From: Acidiferrum sp963771295
Lineage (GTDB): Bacteria; Acidobacteriota; Terriglobia; Acidiferrales; UBA7541
DNA length: 64,000 nucleotides
NCBI GenBank assembly: GCA_963771295.1
Contig: CAVYTB010000014.1
Location: forward strand, 310,001-374,000
Direction: 5' to 3'
Of the stretch, positions 61,795 through 64,000 are shown in pieces; the first letter of the stretch is position 1, and every line of letters starts with the position of its first letter. A program made the position numbers and the translations under genes. Below the pieces are notes generated by a model. The model was given only the letters and a program-made list of their open reading frames with translations, did no database searches and was not told the origin of the DNA.

Positions 61795-62793
61795 TCAAGA
61801 ACCCGGTACCTGGCGAGCGCTGGATCGCTGGGCTTCAGGAACGGAGGCAGGCTCAGAAATTTCTACGGGCATGGCCTCAGCCAGGAAAAACGCACTTCCA
61901 GCCAGAGCGAAGTGAATGGACAAGTAATTCAGGCCAGTGACGATGTCGGATGCCTTGGCGATGGTTTGCGGGATGTACACAAAGAGGATGAGGATGAGCA
62001 CGGTAATTCCGAGAATCGTCGCGGAAAAACGCGCGTATCGACGACTCAGCAGGCCGAGGGCGCAGCCCATAAAGATTGCACCTGTCAGGTACGCCCAGAG
62101 CGCGTGCGCTGGAATCCAAGCCGGCATCGTAATGATCACCGAGCCTTCCTGAGGAAGTCCGGGAGCGAAGGTGGGGTCGAGAAAGTGCTCGACGCCAAAG
62201 TAGGCGATGGTGATGGCAATCGCGAAGCGGGCGGCGGTGATCAATTTCGATTTAAAGGACGCGGACGAGGAGCGAACGCCAGTCTGCGAAGCGGCAAACG
62301 CCACCGCGCCAGCGCTGAGACAAAGGTCGCGCAGCAGGATGGTGAGGCGTGTCCGGTCGTGAGGAGCGGCGAGCAAATTGGGGACGTGAATCGTCAACAC
62401 AAAAATAAAAATCATGATTCCGAGCAACGCGGCAGCCAGGCGCCAGCGAATGGATGTAGCCACGCTGAGAGCCGCGGCAACGAGGGCAAAGCCCACGAAG
62501 TACGCCCAGAAAAGATGGCCGGGAATCCACGACGGAACAATCGTGGCAACAAACTTGGCGCCAACGAAATGGTCGGCGCCAAAGATGGCCATGGAAATCG
62601 CAAAGCACAACGGCCCAAACAGAATGAATTTGTCCAGCCCGGAAACTTGCCCGATGCGATTGCGGATGGACGTGGCCAGCCCGATCACCAACGTGGCCGC
62701 TCCCGCGAAATAGGGCCAGAACACATCGGCGGGAATGGAGAAAATCAGAAGAGCCGCCGCGAGCTGAGAGAGCTGGTGAGAAACATTGGACAT
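61795..62793 (-). CDS. DoxX-like multi-pass membrane protein
   Basis: 332 residues with eight to nine transmembrane helices arranged as two similar halves. Each half has a motif of the type FGADHFVGAKF / FGVEHFLDPTF followed by VPSWIPGHLFWAYFVGFALV / MPAWIPAHALWAYLTGAIFM, so the protein is an internal duplication of a DoxX-like unit. Function unknown, possibly redox related. ATG 62793 has GGAG upstream. It lies just downstream of the DUF1223 gene on the same strand, so they may form an operon. Confidence 0.85.
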   Translation of the reverse strand: MSNVSHQLSQLAAALLIFSIPADVFWPYFAGAATLVIGLATSIRNRIGQVSGLDKFILFGPLCFAISMAIFGADHFVGAKFVATIVPSWIPGHLFWAYFVGFALVAAALSVATSIRWRLAAALLGIMIFIFVLTIHVPNLLAAPHDRTRLTILLRDLCLSAGAVAFAASQTGVRSSSASFKSKLITAARFAIAITIAYFGVEHFLDPTFAPGLPQEGSVIITMPAWIPAHALWAYLTGAIFMGCALGLLSRRYARFSATILGITVLILILFVYIPQTIAKASDIVTGLNYLSIHFALAGSAFFLAEAMPVEISEPASVPEAQRSSARQVPGS

Positions 62794-62841
62794 AAGAAGC
62801 GCTCCGCAAACCGCAAGTTGCAAGACGAGAATCTTTACGTG

Positions 62842-63648
62842 CTAGTTCTGGAGCTTAACCGCAGCGGCTCCGAGAATGTGCCAAGTCCGCTTGTCCTGTG
62901 CAAATGCGACGATGGTCAGATTGTCGCGATTCCAGTTGGATTTCAGTTTCAGTTCCGGCGAAGCAGTGAACGAAGGAGATTTGCCGTCCGTCGTCCCAAC
63001 CTTGCGCAGCACCCGCAACACGGAGGCGTGGCGTAGATCTTTCCCAGCGTTTTCGCCGGCGTTGACGGAGGATTGCAGACTCTTCTCAGTGACAGCGAGC
63101 CAAATGAGCGCCGAGCCGTTGCCGAGGCCAGACAAGTTTTCAACGCGAACTTCCACGCGCTCTGAGCCATCGGGGGACGGTTTGCCCGGGGTGAGCGTGA
63201 CTTGGGCCTGCTGCTGCTGGGCAGCTTGGCGAATGGCGTCTTGCGTCTCGCCTTCACGGCCACCGACAATTTGTGTTTCTCCGTCGACCACCATTTGGGG
63301 AGTGTAGGGTGACGGCAGCTTGAATTTGGAGACGTAGTCCACTTGGCGCTGAGTCCACTCCGAGGAAGAAAACGGATCGTTCCAGCCCTGTTGGTTCCAG
63401 TAATCGACATGCTCTTCGAGAGCGATGACTTGAACGCCGGGAATGGGCTGGTCAGTTTCAAGGTGCATCAGAAGGGCGTCGGCGGGAGGGCAAGTGGAGC
63501 AACCTTCGGAGGTGAACAGCTCCACGACGACGGGCTTGCGCGCGGCCGTCGTTGAAGATTCTTGCGGAACGCGCGGCGGGTCGACCGCCGCATTTCGAGG
63601 CGTGGCTGCGGAAAGGGCCACCAGGACCGCCGCAACGAGCCATCTCAT
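62842..63648 (-). CDS. DUF1223 thioredoxin-like exported protein
   Basis: 268 residues with a signal peptide (WLVAAVLVALSAATPRNAA). The DUF1223 domain starts PVVVELFTSEGCSTCPPADA with the thioredoxin-like CSTC motif, then VQVIALEEHVDYWNQQGWND, SSEWTQRQVDYVSKF and PYTPQMVVDGETQIVGG. The family is periplasmic and of unknown role, often near DoxX-like genes as here. AAGGAGG lies eight bases before the chosen ATG (63648); the extra ORF codons upstream are not needed. Confidence 0.93.
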   Translation of the reverse strand: MRWLVAAVLVALSAATPRNAAVDPPRVPQESSTTAARKPVVVELFTSEGCSTCPPADALLMHLETDQPIPGVQVIALEEHVDYWNQQGWNDPFSSSEWTQRQVDYVSKFKLPSPYTPQMVVDGETQIVGGREGETQDAIRQAAQQQQAQVTLTPGKPSPDGSERVEVRVENLSGLGNGSALIWLAVTEKSLQSSVNAGENAGKDLRHASVLRVLRKVGTTDGKSPSFTASPELKLKSNWNRDNLTIVAFAQDKRTWHILGAAAVKLQN

Positions 63649-63795
63649 AGTTGTTTCCTCCTTCACCTTCGCAGGACGACCGCGAAGTCGTGCGACGGAA
63701 TTCCCCAGGTGGGATGGCTTGGTCTATGAAAGGTTACAACAAAGCGGAATGGTGTCCATCGGAATCTGTTGAGCGAACGTCGGGACTAGGGATGA

Positions 63796-64000
63796 TCAAA
63801 GAAATGGCAAAAGCGCGGCGGTACGTCGCGCGTAGGCCTCGTAGGACTCGCCGAACTGCGCGCGCATCCATTTTTCTTCGAGCTTGAGTTTTTGCCAGAG
63901 CGCGACGAATGCAAGAACTACTGCAAGCACACCGCGCCATTTGCCACGAGCCACGGCGCAGCCCACGATTGCCAGCAGCAGCCCGGTATAGATGGGATGG
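63796..64000 (-). CDS. Isoprenylcysteine carboxyl methyltransferase-like protein, C-terminal part (5' end outside window)
   Basis: The last 67 residues of a membrane methyltransferase of the ICMT/phospholipid methyltransferase type. HPIYTGLLLAIVGCAVARGK carries the RHPxYxG region, and WQKLKLEEKWMRAQFGESYE followed by YARRTAALLPFL is the usual cytosolic end with the EE pair. Substrate in bacteria is uncertain. The gene runs off the right edge of the window. Confidence 0.85.
   Translation of the reverse strand, partial: HPIYTGLLLAIVGCAVARGKWRGVLAVVLAFVALWQKLKLEEKWMRAQFGESYEAYARRTAALLPFL

Noticed and set aside
61912..63036. 374-codon plus-strand frame
   Set aside because: Antisense of the DoxX-like and DUF1223 genes; Arg/Gly-rich translation without motifs.
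1..64000. CRISPR arrays, rRNA genes or further tRNAs
   Set aside because: No regularly spaced repeats, no cas genes and no rRNA-like sequence were seen on either strand; only one complete tRNA was found.

Overview
The window looks like chromosomal DNA of an acidobacterium, probably of the Terriglobia group. The evidence is a VWFA-related protein of the type typical of Acidobacteriota (10.2-11.3 kb), many secreted IPT/TIG, Ig-like and beta-propeller proteins, GH28 and GH31 glycoside hydrolases, a DUF1223 protein and degenerate intergenic REP-type repeats. This placement is inference from gene content; no 16S rRNA gene is present.

Left flank (1-18.6 kb) is ordinary host chromosome: two aldo/keto reductases, a lipocalin-like protein, a DUF2255 protein, a frameshifted AraC regulator, a SnoaL-like protein, a Tat-exported GH28 enzyme with an apparent CTG start, a zinc-ribbon membrane protein, a PilZ protein, a secreted PQQ-type propeller protein, the VWFA protein and several small secreted proteins. 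It ends in a large IPT/TIG gene broken by a nonsense codon, frameshifts and an IS4-family element with an 11-bp target duplication.

The centre (18.63-53.09 kb) is a genomic island of about 34.4 kb. It is bounded by a perfect 46-bp direct repeat that is the 3' part of a tRNA-Arg(CCG) gene: the complete tRNA is at the right edge and the orphan 3' copy at the left. An 18-bp direct repeat lies just inside each end. The island holds: two overlapping tyrosine recombinases (the second decayed); a decayed run of nuclease-type genes (PD-(D/E)XK-like, GIY-YIG, HNH) and an HTH/HEPN gene; a DUF6632 membrane protein; a cluster at 27.5-37.9 kb; an IS110 remnant; a replication and mobility module at 41.3-48.6 kb (small Zn-ribbon proteins, Rep-like protein, P-loop ATPase, AlpA-type HTH, serine resolvase, decayed tyrosine recombinase); and three unrecognised proteins at the right end. 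The most interesting part is the 27.5-37.9 kb cluster. It contains a MauE-thioredoxin membrane protein, a 770-residue protein made of cysteine-bearing beta modules, a divergent LspA/Lgt pair, a 45-residue peptide ORF, an Ig-like predicted lipoprotein and a large protein ending in two thioredoxin-like folds without CxxC. The island appears to carry its own lipoprotein-maturation and thiol-redox functions beside candidate substrates.

Right flank (53.1-64 kb): an IS630-family element lies 59 bp upstream of the tRNA. Then come a Tat-type secreted protein, an MscS channel, a DUF4760 protein, an HPt/GGDEF signalling pair with an ATGA overlap, a serine beta-lactamase-like hydrolase, a GH31 alpha-glucosidase, a DoxX-like membrane protein, a DUF1223 protein and the end of an isoprenylcysteine methyltransferase-like gene.

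Many island genes read only if one or more frameshifts are allowed, whereas most flank genes are intact. This fits an old, decaying island, but sequencing error cannot be excluded from sequence alone.
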